Below, piece after piece: positions 47,766 to 61,419 of a stretch of DNA of 64,000 nt (the stretch's first letter is position 1; each line of letters begins with the position of its first letter). The position numbers and the translations under genes were made by a program. Under the pieces are notes generated by a model that had not been told where the DNA came from, ran no database searches, and saw only the letters and a program-made list of their open reading frames with translations. The DNA is from Balaenoptera acutorostrata (lineage: Eukaryota > Chordata > Mammalia > Artiodactyla > Balaenopteridae), in NCBI RefSeq assembly GCF_949987535.1, contig NC_080081.1, forward strand, positions 53,392,153 to 53,456,152. Reading direction: 5' to 3'.

Positions 47766-49776
47766 AATTTACACAAAATGAAAGAGAATAAATCAAAACA
47801 GAAAATATCAGAATGGTTACTTCATAGTAGGAAAAATTCAACTATTAAACTTAATTTGATATTTAAATATCCTGGGTTACAATAAAAAATGTAGTTCTTA
47901 CTGTGTTTCATGATCTTAAAAAAACTAAAAATTGCTGACCCAAATGACATTCCTGAAGTGTGCCACAGTACTCAGTTATTAACCCTGCTTATTCAACATT
48001 TTAGTGACTCAGTAAGATGCGAATTACATGCTCATCAAATTTGTAAATCACTGAAACCTGCGTGGAAGGAATAATAAATAGTTTAGATAAAGGATACAAG
48101 ATTCCAAAAAATCTTCTATAATCTCCAAGTAAAAAAAGACTTAGTTAATAGTAAACTGAGTATAGGTCAATAATGCACTACGACCAACACAATAGCCAAT
48201 TGTGTTACACAATCCATCATTAGAAATATATGTCAGAGGTGAAGGATGGGATAGATTAATTCTACTCTGGGGGTAAACTATACTGGACACACTACATTCA
48301 AGGATATATTACATTTAAGACACCAAAGTGTCTGTATTGCTTTGAAAATCCCTACCTAACACTAAAAGAGTTTGGTTAAATGTATCATTAGAGAAGTGGC
48401 TTTAAAAGAGATAATATCAAGAATGTCATAAAGAACTAGAGAAGTTTTGCTGAAAGTATAAGAAAATCACTGGGTAAGTGTATAAAAGATGGTTTTCACG
48501 TGGAAGGTGAATGAGACTTCTTTTGTATGGCAATAGGGTAGTGTGATATAGCTTGCTTAGCACAAAGTTTAATTATGTGGAATGATAAGAGAAAAGTTTA
48601 ATGGGGTGTTAAATCAAAAGAGAAACATACTAGTGACGAGTCATCAGCATTTTCAGTTTGATGGAGAAGACTTTTTTTGGGCGATGTGATTTCAAAAGTT
48701 ATTTTAATTATTGATCTAAGAGGAATACCAAACTGTAGGAAAGGTAGAATAGAGAAAACATAGGAAGTAAAGTGTTGGGAAAACAGCATGTTGACTTAAA
48801 GAAAAAGAACTGTAGATTAATTAGAAGATGAAGGAGTGGAAGCTTTGGGAAATAAAGATAAACAGCCCTCAGAGAAGATGAGTGAAGAGAACAAAAGTCT
48901 TGAACTGTAAGAAATCACCAGATCCTCTATGGAGAGGCTGCAAGGCTGTCCCTTTTGAATAATGGATGAACTCAAGCAAAGCTGGGGGCATGGAATCTGA
49001 TAAAAAGTTTGGAACATCAAAAGCCTTTCAAAAATTCAGAGTATTGCTCATTTTATTTTTCAAATACTCATTGTGAACATACACATTCTTCAGTGTGAAT
49101 TCAACATTTAGAAATGTGCTAAAGGTGAACATTTATGATGTTTGCAATTTTTGGACCTTTGCCAGCAACTTTGCCTGACTTCTTAATAAAGAGATCATAA
49201 ATTTAAAATGGCATAAGATCAATTTTGCTAGTTACTTATTTATCTGTTCATTTATCTTGAATGGGGACTATTTGCTTTGCTGAAAACTTTTGAGGCGCAT
49301 ACTATAAGATGTATCCATTGTAACAGTTTCTTACAATGCTCCTTTACATTCTTGGGGTTACTGAGTATCTTGGAGTTAGAATGGGCCTTGAAGATCAGTT
49401 GGTGTAACTGTCCTCCAAAATCAGAATGCCACCTATACTCCTCATATGTGTTCTTCATCCATCCTCTGCTTGAATAGTGTCATCAGCTCAGTTGAAATTA
49501 GTACCTACTGTCACATAATTATATCGATGAGATTTATTCTTTCATTTTATAAATAAGTATTATTTAAAAGCAGCTCATATATATATATATATTTTTACTA
49601 AATCAATCTGCCAATTCACTAAAATGTATCCCAGGAGTGAAAAGTAAAGTCAATAGATTCTACTAATAATTGAAACTCACAATTTAGAGTTTTCTTACTT
49701 GCATTCTTGATGTATTTTGCTCCTAAAGAGAATTTCTCTATTCTGTCTCCTGACAACAAGGTTTATTCTCCCAGAA
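47766..49776. other. Unassigned sequence
   Basis: About 2 kb without a recognised gene or repeat. Short frames at 48598-49020 (minus) and 49252-49477 (both strands) lack domains. Confidence 0.4.
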
Positions 49777-49955
49777 CAGTGGTTCTCAATCTTTGTAATG
49801 TTTTTGAACCATTGTAAATTTCATAATTTAAAAATGTTGAAAATTCTGAGCCTTTATCACAGAGAAAATGGCCATGAGATTAAGATTTACATATACTATC
49901 GGTATGATGGCAAATTAACCAAACACATTTGTGAATGTGGAGTTAAGAACTCCTA
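49777..49955. mobile_element. Possible hAT (MER-type) DNA transposon remnant
   Basis: Starts with CAGTGGTTCTCAA, the usual terminal sequence of small hAT elements, and ends near GAGTTAAGAACTCC, a degenerate counterpart. No clear 8-bp duplication was seen. Confidence 0.38.
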
Positions 49956-50731
49956 ATTTGGATATACATGGAGTTGAATTTTTCCCATTGGATCAGTTTA
50001 GAGAGAAAGATTGATCTCCCTGCTTACTAGGCCATTTATAATTTCCCTCCTTATGTCATCCTTTGGTTCCTATGTATTTACATTTTCAAGATAGTGATGA
50101 TCTTTATCAAAATGAACATTTGAGAGAGTACAATATTGTTACCCATTCTAGATCACTTTTCCATAAACTTATTCATGCAAGAGAGTTTTTCTCTTGTTCT
50201 TAATGTGGAGATTTGAAAATTCAAAGTGGGGCAGAAATAAGGCAGAATTGAATTATCATCCAGATGTTAATATGTAAATCTATTTTAATTTCTCAACAAT
50301 AATTACAAAACTGATCATAGATCTGAATATAAGCTTTTTGTTGTTTAAGAAAAATGTAAAATAAAAACAAAAGAGTGGAATGTAAATAACAACAAAACTA
50401 AATTTTTATTTAAAAACAATTAACTGTGGCCATCTGTGCTTTTTAAAAGGAAAGGCCGTCAACCATCTCTATAATCCTCTCTTTCCTTTGCAGAAATTGT
50501 GGAGAAACAGTGAGACCTGGAGCACATTTCCCATTGCTTAGGGAGCAAAGGATAAGTGTTATTTTGTTTTGATATGTTTTGCTTTTAATATGCAGAGTCC
50601 CAGATCTTGAGAAGTGGTGGTAGAAAGAGTTGATTTTTTTTCTCTACTACGGGATGAGAATATTTTAATTTTTATTTTCTACTTTTGTCTTTGGAGTTCT
50701 AGCAGGCATAGACAAGGAAGGAGAGTTAAAA
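49956..50731. other. Unassigned sequence
   Basis: Nothing recognised. Confidence 0.4.
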
Positions 50732-51101
50732 AAAGAAAAAGAGAACTTCCCTGGTGGTGCAGTGGTTAGGAATCCGCCTGCTAATGCAGGGGACATGGGT
50801 TCAATCCTTGGTCCGGGAAGATCCCACATGCCATGGAGCAACTAAGACCGCAAGCCACAGCTACTGAGCCCGCATGCTGCAACTACTGAAGCCTGTGCAT
50901 CTAGAGTCCCTGCTCCACAACAAGAGGAGCCACCACAATGAGAAGCCCATGCACCACAGCAAAGAGTAGCCACCCGCTTGCCGCAATTAGAGAAAGTCCA
51001 CACGCAGCAACGGAGACCCAACACAAACAAAAATAATAAAAATAAAATAAGATAAAATTAAATTAAATTAAAAACAAATAAGTTTTTTTTAAAGAAAAAG
51101 A
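50732..51101 (+). mobile_element. CHR-2-type tRNA-derived SINE with 11-bp TSD
   Basis: Plus-strand SINE at 50743-51090. It starts GAACTTCCCTGGTGGTGCAG, keeps the B box (GGGTTCAATCC) and carries the full CHR body through GAAGCCCATGCACCACAG and GAGACCCAACACAAAC to an A-rich tail. Direct repeats AAAGAAAAAGA at 50732-50742 and 51091-51101 flank it. Most CpGs are decayed, suggesting it is older than the SINE at 32121. Confidence 0.94.
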
Positions 51102-51875
51102 TTTAGTAACACAAGCAAAGCACAACTAAAGTACAAGTAAAGCAGAAGTAAAACTAAATGGTTTACAGCCTGGTAAATCTTCAATTTTAAGTTTTCATGA
51201 TTGTAATGTGAACTCTCTTTACCTCCCCAGTGCCTGATGTGAATGGAACTTTCTAAAACCAAGGGCCAAAGGATAGCATAATCTCTCTGGATTAACAAGA
51301 TGTATAGAAAAGGTAACAGTTTTTTTGAAGAGTGTGATCAGATCAAGAAGGATACATCATGAAAGGAGGAACTTTGAAGCCAAAATTACCATGAGAAAGT
51401 TAACATCGGAAATTAAATAGTAATCTTAGAACAGGATTAGAGGATCTGTACTAATAACTGTGACCTTGGATTACATATAGATAAAAATGATAAATGATAT
51501 TAATTAATCCATCATAACTATCCCTTTTTCTAAAATCATTCAACTTGAGTATTGTAATTTTCCAAAAAAAATTCAAAAGTTCAGTGACCTTATTGAAATG
51601 CTAAGCTATCTGTCATGAAAATTTGTCTTCGAGAAAAAGGCAGTAATTATAAAAATAGTATATTCTTTAAACTCAACCAATAAACAAAGTAAGAAACATT
51701 ACTCAGAAAAATGTTTCATTCTTCAAGACTTCAAATGTAATAACTAATATTCTGAATTATACCCAAAAGGGAAAAATAAATAAATGGAAGTTTATATCTA
51801 TCTATCTATCTATCTATAATCATAATATAATCAATCCCTCTAGTCTTTGGAATTTTCTGGAAATTACTTGTATAT
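51102..51875. other. Unassigned sequence with (TATC)n at 51794-51818
   Basis: No gene or family recognised apart from the tetranucleotide repeat. Confidence 0.45.
51794..51818. repeat. (TATC)n microsatellite
   Basis: About six TATC units. Confidence 0.92.
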
Positions 51876-51877
51876 AA

Positions 51878-52685
51878 CAAGCTTTTTATCTAACAATAAG
51901 CATATGAAAATATGGCCAATGTCATTTGTCATTAGAGAAATGGAAATCAATACCAAAATGAGATACCACTCTAACCCAGAAACATGACTAAAATAAAAAG
52001 GCTGGCTATAACAAGTGTTGGAGAGAGTGTGAAGAAATTGGAACATTCATACATTGTGGATAGAATCATAAAATAGTGCAGCTGCTTTGGAAAAGTTTAG
52101 CAGTTTCTCAAAATGTTAAACACACACTAATCATATGACTCAGCAATTCCACTCCTGGGTATATACCCAAGAGAAATAAAAACATAGGTCCACACAAAAA
52201 CCATGCACATCAATGTTCATAGAAACATTCAGCTAAAAACTGGGATTAACACAAATGTCCATCAATAGATGAGTGGATAAACATAATGTGGTATATCCAT
52301 CCAATGGAATACTATTCAGTTTAAAAAGGAGTGAAGTATTGAAACGTATTTCAACATGGATGAACCTTGAAAACATTATACTAGGTAAAATAATACAGTC
52401 ACAAAAGACCATCTATTATATGATTCCTTGTAAATTAAATATCCAGAACAGGCAAATTTAAAGAGTCTGAAGGTAACTGTCTCCAGGGCCAGGTGAGAAG
52501 GGCAAATGCTGGATTGACTACTAATGGATGTAGGGTTTCTTTTGAGGGTGATGAAAATGTTCTAAAACTAGACAATAGTGATGGTTGCACAGCTTTATGA
52601 ATCTACTAAAAACCATTTAATTATATACTTTAAAGGAAGAATTTTATGGTATGTGAGTTATATCTCAATACGGGTACTATAAAAA
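51878..52685 (+). mobile_element. Old L1 ORF2 end and 3' UTR
   Basis: Plus-strand old L1: TCATTAGAGAAATGGAAATC, GTTGGAGAGAGTGTGAAGAA, GCAATTCCACTCCTGGGTAT, GAATACTATTCAGTTTAAAA, then the 3' UTR (CAGGGCCAGGTGAG, GGTTGCACAGCTTTATGAAT, GAGTTATATCTCAATACGGG). Stops and indels break the frame. Confidence 0.88.
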
Positions 52686-54868
52686 ATTAAATGAATGTCA
52701 GTGATATCAAAGGCAAGGTGAAATCCTTCAATCCGCTAACATCAGACATCTCATGACCACTTATTCCATCAGCAAACATTGCTGTGATTATGAATGTCAT
52801 GCTCTGTGCTCACCACCAAATAAAACATTTAACATTTAGATTCTAATCTATAATAAATACAATAAGGTGAAAACATATTTGTAATGACAGAGAGATGAAA
52901 AACCTGAGAGATGAATACTTCTAAATATATTTTTACTATTCTTCAGAGTTTGGCCTCGATAGCTGTTTAATATATTTTCTTTGAAGTGCAAAGTTAATGC
53001 ATGTAAACCTCAAAGAGTTCAGCATAAGACTGGCTTGTACTTCTTAACAACTTTTTAAATGTGTAGATCTCTAGGGAAGTGTTTGCATGCATGCTGATCT
53101 AATTGTGCATGTTAGCTCTGTACTCTACAAGATAGTTAAAATTTATACAGAGTGTGCTCAGAATGGCATTTGCAAATGGTTACAACTTTAATAAAAATAT
53201 GTATGTTTCAACCTGGTCATCTTGTCTTCAACAAATTATCACTTGTATTATAATTGTTGTTCTTCTGTTCTTATTTTTTTGATGAGAAGACTATTTTAAC
53301 AGTGGTAATTATATTTTTTTTAATTTCAATCTGTGTTTAAGTGACTTTCTTTGTACAATATGTAGGGATCTTGGCAGAGAAAATAATGAATAACAAAAAT
53401 ACTTCTATATATTAGTTTACCTACCACAAAGCCTTAAAGTGTTCTGAAATAGTGGCTGGATGAGGTCAAAGACCAGAAAAACAAGATGGATTTTGCATAT
53501 CTTTCTAAATAATATACTTTGGACATACTTCCTTTAGGACTATAACATAACCATCAACTAAGACGAGATGATAGGCGACATGTTCTCATTAGCATTAAAC
53601 AGACTACTGAAGGTGTAATTGCATATATATGTGGGTTTTGTATTTTTTTATTTATAACATCTATATGAGATATTATGCAGTTTTAGAAGGATATTAGGGA
53701 TATAGTCACTGTATTTTCCCTATTTGGCCAAGTGACAAAGGCAATATTTGGAATCACACAAGTCTCACATTTGACAGATCATAGGCCCACCTTCTGAAAT
53801 GCAGCATCCTAAAAGGATAAGTCCTGGAAATATCTTTCATAGTCTCCATATTCAGAAAGCAGGAATTTTCTTTTCAAGATGTGTTAACTGAAGGCCAAGT
53901 CCATTACCCACCTGCCAAAATACACAACAATTTTCCACTTGGGGTGTCTTGCACCATGAAAAATCCATTTAAAATAAGATAAAATATACAACATGGTTAC
54001 ATATATAAAATAGGTATTCCCAAATGTTTTAATTTTTCATTTTAGCTTTTGGCACTATGAACATTAAATGTCTTGTTTAAAAGTGATAAGATTTTCCTCC
54101 ATCATAAAAGCCATACACACACACCTACATGCACACAGACACACATAATAATATACACCTGCACACACATACATGCATACACATTCATGAAAACATAGCT
54201 AGATACCCTGCACACATGTGCACAGGCACCACTCTTGCACTCATGTCCTGGATTTTTAATTAAGACTACCTCAAAGTCAAGAGAATGCTTTAGTCTTACA
54301 GGACCTTGGCCTTTGAATGGATGTTTCCAGGTTCTAAACGTAGCACTATCTCTAACTAGTCCCAGTTTCCCAAACTGGGGCCCAACATACTTTAGCTTTC
54401 TTAAGCTTCAACAGTAATAAGATAAATATATTCTTCTCTAATATATATCTGTGTTAATACCTCGATTATACTACCACTTCTCTGTGCCTAACTAAATTCT
54501 ATCCACCATTCAGGATCAGCTCAAGTGTGACTCATGAATTTGCTCTCATGCCCACTTCCAAAAAGTTGAGAATGGGTCACATGACATACTCCATCATAGC
54601 TTACTGTCACACGACTTTCTAAGAATTTCATATTTTTTTATTATTTTTTGCTTTAAAAGATAATTGCATCTCCCAGTTTATCCACTGTCCAAGCACAGAC
54701 CTAGGTACACTGCTAGGGACTCAAAAGTGAACAAAGAGAATCCATGATTTAAGAACAGTCACTTTCCTAATTTGATGATTTGCTCTTTAATGCAGCTAGC
54801 AGAAACTACTGAACAAAATTTGGTAATTTGAAGATTATAACTTTGAAAGTAAAGGAAGACTTTGTAAC
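52686..54868. other. Unassigned sequence with CA-rich tract at 54114-54185
   Basis: No gene recognised. An interrupted CA-rich tract lies at 54114-54185. A weak L2-like stretch around 54500-54730 is not strong enough to call. Confidence 0.4.

Positions 54869-54920
<52 letters not shown>
54869..54920. repeat. Compound (AT)n(AG)n microsatellite
   Basis: About 11 AT units directly followed by about 15 AG units: an AT-alternating block next to a pure purine strand. Confidence 0.95.
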
Positions 54921-54924
<4 letters not shown>

Positions 54925-56440
54925 TGGTTGATTCACACCTTTAAAAATTTTTGACAATTGAATTATTAAACAGAATTTCAGAAGTAATTTTTAATTTTTT
55001 TTGAAAAGGATTATGTTGTTACTTCAATTAATTTATGCTTTCTTACTTTAAAAAGAGGTAATGAACAGAAAACAATGATCACAATATTTATCTTGGTAAA
55101 CTTGAAGATTTAACTTCAGATGTTAGGTGTGGTTTTCAATACCTAGATCACATTAAAGGTTGACATATTTTTTTAGATATCTTATTAGAATTGTTGGACT
55201 TCTACAGTAAAGCTTTCAAAATATTTTTCATTTTATTTCTCTAGGTCCCTTTCTGGTTTTGGAAATAAAAAATAATATTAAGCTAAATGTTTCATCTCCT
55301 TTTTAACTATTAAGCAAATGTAGATACTACATTCAACCATTTTAATTTCAAGATTACCTAGCCTTTAGGAAATCTAAATTAACAGTAAAATTATTTGTTT
55401 TTAGGTAAGAGCCATTTTTTATAAACTAAAATCCTGATGAATTACGTATTTACTACTAGAGACAAGATTTCTTAGATATTACCGTAAAGTGGTGAAATAT
55501 TGCTTTACTCTTTTCTCTCATTGAAACCAAAATAAAATATAACATACTTCTTTATCTAAGGTTTTTAGTGTCCTTGTCCACATATTGTAAAACTATTCTA
55601 GGAATGTCACTTTTTTCCATTTATTTTTACTGTTTGATTTCTTTTTATTTTGTATTAAAAGTCAATAATCTTTTTAAAAATATTTTATAAAAATCAGAAA
55701 TGGAAACCCATATATTATTTTTTAAATATAATTGGTCACTATCAACATCTTAATATAGACTTAAAGACATATATAGTTGTGATTTATTCAATTATGTTAA
55801 TATTAAAGACGATGTACAAATGTATATTTCATTGTAATTTCCTTGTCCATATGTCTATTTAGCCTGTAATTCTCTTTTGAAAATGCAAAAAAATAAAAAT
55901 AAAAACTGAGTCATGTAGACTAGATAGTATTTTATAATCATTTATGTTCTCACTGATGACCCATTTAAATAAACTGTTAACTTCCTCTGGACTATAGTAG
56001 TATGCCTTATTAAAGCTATATTTTAATTATTTACCCTATTAGAGAGCATAGGAGAATATAGGTGATATGTTTTCACAATTTTGTTCTTGGAGGAAAATAG
56101 TAATAAAATATCTCCTCACAACACACCTTGGCTATTAAATTTTGACTATAGTCTGGGTCAGGGAATGAAAAGTCATAGGTTAGTACAATTTTACCAGTTT
56201 GCTTTGGCTTTCTTTTCACTTAAACATTTTTCATGAATTTGAGTTTATAATCTAACAAGAAGCCAGACATCTGGAGATTTCTAAGGTATATAAAAGTGTT
56301 GGATGTTGAGTACAAATTACTGTGCTAGTTCCTCTGCAGCAGAAACTTCTAGATCCAGGACCCTTTCTTTCTTTTGAGCTGTACTTCTTTCCTGTGTGAT
56401 CTCACCTGGTCTCTTAGATTTTTGTAACTTTAGGCTTATT
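54921..56440. other. Unassigned AT-rich sequence
   Basis: Very AT-rich, with no recognisable gene or family. Confidence 0.4.
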
Positions 56441-56442
56441 AT

Positions 56443-56467
56443 ACACACAAACACACACACACACACA
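56443..56467. repeat. (CA)n microsatellite
   Basis: An interrupted CA run passing into a short TA stretch at the left edge of the Tigger element. Confidence 0.88.
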
Positions 56468-56474
56468 AATATAT

Positions 56475-56820
56475 ATACAACCATCCCTGTTATCCCTGGG
56501 GGGTTGGTTCCATATACCCACCAAAATCTGTGGATGCTCAAGTCCTTATATAAAATGGCACATTATTTGCATAAACCTAACACACATTCTCTTGTATACT
56601 TTAACTCATCTCTAGATTACTTATAATACCTAATGCAATGTAATTACTCTGTAAATAGTTGTAAATACATTGTAAATTCTATGTGAATCATTGATGGTTA
56701 TATTGCAAATTCAAATTTTGCTTTTAGGAACTTTCAGGAATTTTTTTACTGAATAATTTTGATCTGTGGTTAGTTGAATCTGCAGATTCAGAACCCAAGA
56801 TTACAGAAGTCCAACTATAC
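56475..56820. mobile_element. Tigger-type DNA transposon (non-autonomous)
   Basis: Matches a common mammalian Tigger-type internal-deletion element: left end TACAACCATCCCTGTTATCC, then CCAAAATCTGTGGATGCTCA, AAGTCCTTATATAAAATGGC, CATCTCTAGATTACTTATAA, and the right end GAATCTGCAGATTCAGAACC ... CCAACTATA as inverted counterpart. TA sequence flanks both ends, although a microsatellite obscures the left one. Confidence 0.85.
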
Positions 56821-59800
56821 ATTTTTCAGCCTTAAGTTCTAGGCTTCTTTAACCTATTTTCTGCCAGACCTTTATTTTGAATGTTGTAATGTATAAAAAG
56901 TGTCCACCTGTCTAAAATCTCTTCCCCCTAATTTCTAGAAAAATTATTCTTCTTTTACTTTTGGAAAACCCCAAAATAAGGTGGTACAGTAAACATAATA
57001 ACTCGCATTTGCCACCACAAAGGAGAAAAGGTGATCCAAACCAGGTTATACATAGTTCTTTTTGTGTATAATCATCAATATCTATCTGTATTGTCATAGG
57101 TTTTAAAAAAAAATCATTCTAGTATGACTTATCAATTATGCTAGTATTACACCTAATAGTGGTTACAGAGAATGGTCACATTAGATTAAAATAATTTAAA
57201 AAATAAATCAATAGAATTGCAGTATAAATCAAAGGCCAAGCTTTAGTTTATTGTAGATTCCAGCACTCTCGAGGGCATATCAATATGCTTTGTTTCATAC
57301 TGCAAGATTGGACTACCAGTGTTCCCATTGTGTTTTGTCTTTAAGTAATGCCCATCTTTTCCCCATCAGTAAAATCCTAGTAAGTTAAATAGCTTTCTAA
57401 TCTCAATTTACTTACTACACTATTTGATGAACCTCTTTTGCCTTTATCCATGAGACTTAGGCAGTTAGAGAGCACCTGAGCATAATTTCCATTTAGAAAT
57501 TTCCATAGACTTCATGAGGTGAAACGTAATTCTCCGATAAGTTTATTCCTTGTGCTTTCACAAGATCCTGCACCACTGTCCATGAGCTACATTAGCAAAC
57601 TTCTGGAAGATCTTACTTATTAACTCCTCTTGGGTCAATGTGCATTCTCTGTTCCATCTTCCTTCTTTAGCTGCAGTTTAACTATTTGTGGTTTGTTTAT
57701 TCATTATTTTAAACCATAGTATTTGCCCAGGATGATTGTCATGCTGTCTCTTTGTCCTGAAAGACCTTTCTAATTGTCCATTATAAGCCAATAAGTCTTT
57801 TTTCCTCAGTGTCTCTTGTCATTAAAAGCAAATGTGGCTTTTATAGGACAACTAGGCCTGTGCCAATTTTTTCCAAATTGCTATTAAAACATTTTGACCA
57901 AAGTTGGTTTATTCAACAAATATGGTGTTATCATTGAATATTTATTGATTATATCTTGAGTATAAATTTTGGAGCACAAAATTGCCTTTGAAAATTTGAA
58001 GTTCCCTTAGAGGCACTCTGTGCTAGATTTCCTACGTTGTTTACAGAGGTATAGATTGGTGGTTCCTCCTGGTTCCTGGTTACACAGCTGGGTCTAGTTA
58101 TGCAGTCAGAGACTCCAGTAAATTTGGGCCAGGGTGCCTGCTTGCCTGAAACTGAGATATGTCTCACTGATCTCAGTGGATCACAATCCAAAGACAAATA
58201 GCATCCTGTTGGGTTGAGAAAGGACTCTGGTTGGCATTTTGTTGATTTCTCTCTAATTGCCTCCCTTCTCTTTCCTCTGCGGCGCTATACCCCTTACAGG
58301 TATTAAAGCCTTGCATAAGTAAAACATGTGCCCTTTCCATTATGGTACACTGAGTAAATGAGGTAAGACCTTTGGAGGTGACTGTTTTCAGTCATGGCTT
58401 AAACCAAGAACTAGAACATCTCTCTTGATCTTTCAAGTTTTACGGCAACTTCAGAAAAAAAGAAAAATTTTTTTCCCCATATTCTTACCCTATCTAAAAA
58501 TGATTAGGATAATGTTGAATTCCCAGGATAGTGATATATGGATAGTAGACATCCACAATACTTGAATTTGAATATGCCAAAGAGCTTCCCATAGGTACCC
58601 TTACTGATCATTGTGACCTGGTTTAGATCACATTTTCTTCTTCATGGTGGCCAATACTGTCATTGTATTTACTGCCCCATGTGGTATTGAGAAGTGTCCC
58701 AGAGTAAAAGAGGAATCCTTTTACTATAAATCAGGGAGAAGGCATGCTAAGTGGGAAGAAAAGAAAAACAAAAATAGAAAAATGCATAGCTGTTATAACA
58801 TTCAAATGGCAAGGTCAAAATAAGAATGGGATATACGGGCCTAGGACTATCAATGGTAACTATATTAGCCCATCATGTCATACCTAAACTGACATTGATT
58901 GACATTGGCTGAGAATTCGTTCCCTTCACTGTTATCCTGAATCCACAATAACTTGGTTTACAGCAGTTAGGAAATATGATATTATGATAACAATGGCTCA
59001 CAACAAATATCTGGGCATGTTTCACTCAGATTAATAGTCACACAGTGGCCTGTTATTTCATTGATGAACAAAGTCTTTTGCATGTATTTGAGAAGCAACT
59101 GTTCCCGCATATTGCATCCCAAAAGGGTTCCCTATACTAGATGAAACCTGTAAAATGAGGACCAAAGGAAAAAAAAGCAACATTGGAAGTACTCCAAGTG
59201 TTCATTCACAAGGAAATATTAATGTCATTGAGATACATCACATCAATAATTCCAAACTGAGGAGTTGTGAACCTTATTTGACTTGGTTTATAATAACTGC
59301 AAAGAATGGGTTTGATGAGTAACAATAAAATGTGTTGAAAATTTGACAATGTTAGATTAGTTTTGGTAAATTTATTCATAAGATGGAAAAAAAAAGACTG
59401 GTGAATAATACACTGCAAAATGTTACATGGGTGATATAAAAAAGAGGGAAATAAGAACATAATTTCTCTCTCTTAAAATAATAGTAAAATCATTGCTTTT
59501 TAAGGGAAGAGGTAGACCAAAAGTTCTATATCGTGGTGGGTCTAAAACCATTATCAATCCAAATAAATATTGATTATTATGTGAAATATATTTGGCCAGT
59601 AGAAATTAAGATTGATAAGGACTGTAAATAGAACAATTTAAATTAATTCTCTGTATAAATGACTTAGACAACTAAAAGCAAACACATAATTTTTTAAGTG
59701 CTTCTTGTAGACACTAGGACCCATACTGGACATTCAGCTTCAAATAAAGGGAGCTTTCTGAAGGCCAGCAGCCTCACCCTTATCAATATCTGCAAAGATA

Positions 59801-60378
59801 CTATATCATTTAATAAGGTACAAAGTATTGTTGGCTTTTCTCCCTTTGGTCTTATCCATTTATTGGATCCCTTTACATCAGCAATTACTTCCTGTTGTTT
59901 CTATTTATCATTAATTTTTACCTAGATCTCCTCTTCTAGGGTAGTACTGTAAGGTAAGAAGGAACACTGTCTATATAAGTGGCAGCAGTTTAACCTGGGC
60001 AAACTAGAAAAATGTTATCATAGGAAAAAAATGCAGGTAGTTTTATATGGGTTTCTGTCGCTTGCAACTAAAAGGGTCCTATCAAATAGAAATGTCCACT
60101 AAACTTAAACTTATCATAAAGAAAATTCTGGGTTTTCTCTATAAAATTCTGCCTTTCTCACCTCCCTAATCTCATTAAAAATATTATCCCCTGCAAAAAA
60201 AAAGTCAAAAAAAATTATCCCCTAATTAGTTCTTCATGTCCCAAACCTATGAATTCTTTTTGATTCCTACTTTTCTTCAGGAACCACACCAAATATATTA
60301 GTAAAGCCGTTCAGTTCAGTCTCCAAGTATAATTAAAATTCACGTATTTTTCTTGCTCTTCACTGATGATTCTCTAGT
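56821..60378. other. Unassigned sequence, possibly degraded ERV at 58200-59100
   Basis: No gene recognised over about 3.5 kb. Bases 58200-59100 are less AT-rich than their surroundings and feel like a degraded ERV internal region, but no frame or domain could be fixed. Near 60040 a TTTCTGTCGCTTGCAACTAA stretch resembles the end of an old mammalian repeat of unknown family. Confidence 0.3.
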
Positions 60379-60379
60379 C

Positions 60380-60860
60380 TCAGCCACTTGTGTTTTTGGC
60401 AATTTGATGTCAATCAGAGTGTACTACTATAATACTTAAAATTCTTCCACATTCTCATTATTCTTAGAATAAAATCTTAGCTCTTTAACAGGTTTCACAG
60501 ACTCTGCTTAATCTGGTTTCCATCTACCACCCTGTTTATCTCAGATTATTTCCCCCTTTTCTGGGTAAACCTCATCTAATCTGACAACACTTTTTGCAAT
60601 TTAGCCTTATTATCCTTCTGGAACTGTCTTCACAAGCTATACCCAATTATTACCTGCACAAAGAAGAACACTTTTATTTCCTCCATCTCTATTTTATCAA
60701 ACTTGCCACAATCTGAAATTATTTTGTTTCTCTATGTTGTTTGTCTGTCATTTGTGAGTTTTTACACTCCAGTGTCAGTTCTGTGAATCAACATCCTATT
60801 CTGATTTGTTCACTGTTGTATCTCACTTCCGTCTCAGTATCTAAGTGCCTAACCTTATAA
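60380..60860 (+). mobile_element. L2 LINE 3' fragment
   Basis: Plus-strand L2-like sequence: CTTAGAATAAAATCTTAGCT, TGCTTAATCTGGTTTCCATC, then ACTCCAGTGTCAGTTCTGTG and TTGTTCACTGTTGTATCTC near the 3' end. Confidence 0.55.
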
Positions 60861-60869
60861 TAATCTCTC

Positions 60870-60958
60870 TAGATAGATAGGTATTAGATAGATAGACATA
60901 GATATGTAGATGATAGATAAATCTAGTGATCTATGTGTGTGTGTAAAATGCTTAAAAT

Positions 60959-60991
<33 letters not shown>
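60870..60991. repeat. (TAGA)n stretch and (TA)15 microsatellite
   Basis: An interrupted TAGA/GATA repeat at 60870-60920, a TG run near 60932-60944, and an uninterrupted TA run at 60962-60990. Confidence 0.9.
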
Positions 60992-60993
<2 letters not shown>

Positions 60994-61418
60994 TTTTTTT
61001 TTCAAACCTCTTCCAGGACCCTTAAAATATTCTGTATTATTTCTGTTATTTCTCCCCATTCTCTGATGACCTTAGAGGCTACTTGCTTTAGAGACATTTC
61101 TACAACATGGAGGAAGATCCCCAGTTCTAAACCAAACTGACACAGTCAATAAATAACCTTTTATAGGGTTAAGTCACTGAAAATTTATGATTGATTTGTT
61201 ATAACCACATATTCTAGCCTAATCATATTAATATAGAGCCCCCAATCTACCACATACCTTTATGACTTTACTCATTCTTATCATCCTTCTCAGAAAGTGG
61301 AAAGTTTGTTTAATATTTCCTATTCTTCCTACTTAGCATTCATATTTACATGCTTAATTCAAATCCTGTTCCTTTAGAAACCCTCCGAAATGCTCAAGAG
61401 CCATCTTTCCATTCTTTA
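60992..61418. other. Unassigned sequence
   Basis: Nothing recognised. Confidence 0.4.
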
Positions 61419-61419
61419 A

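Noticed and set aside
51794..51818. CRISPR-like array from regularly spaced repeats
   Set aside because: These and the other short tandem tracts are microsatellites without spacers; the window is eukaryotic.
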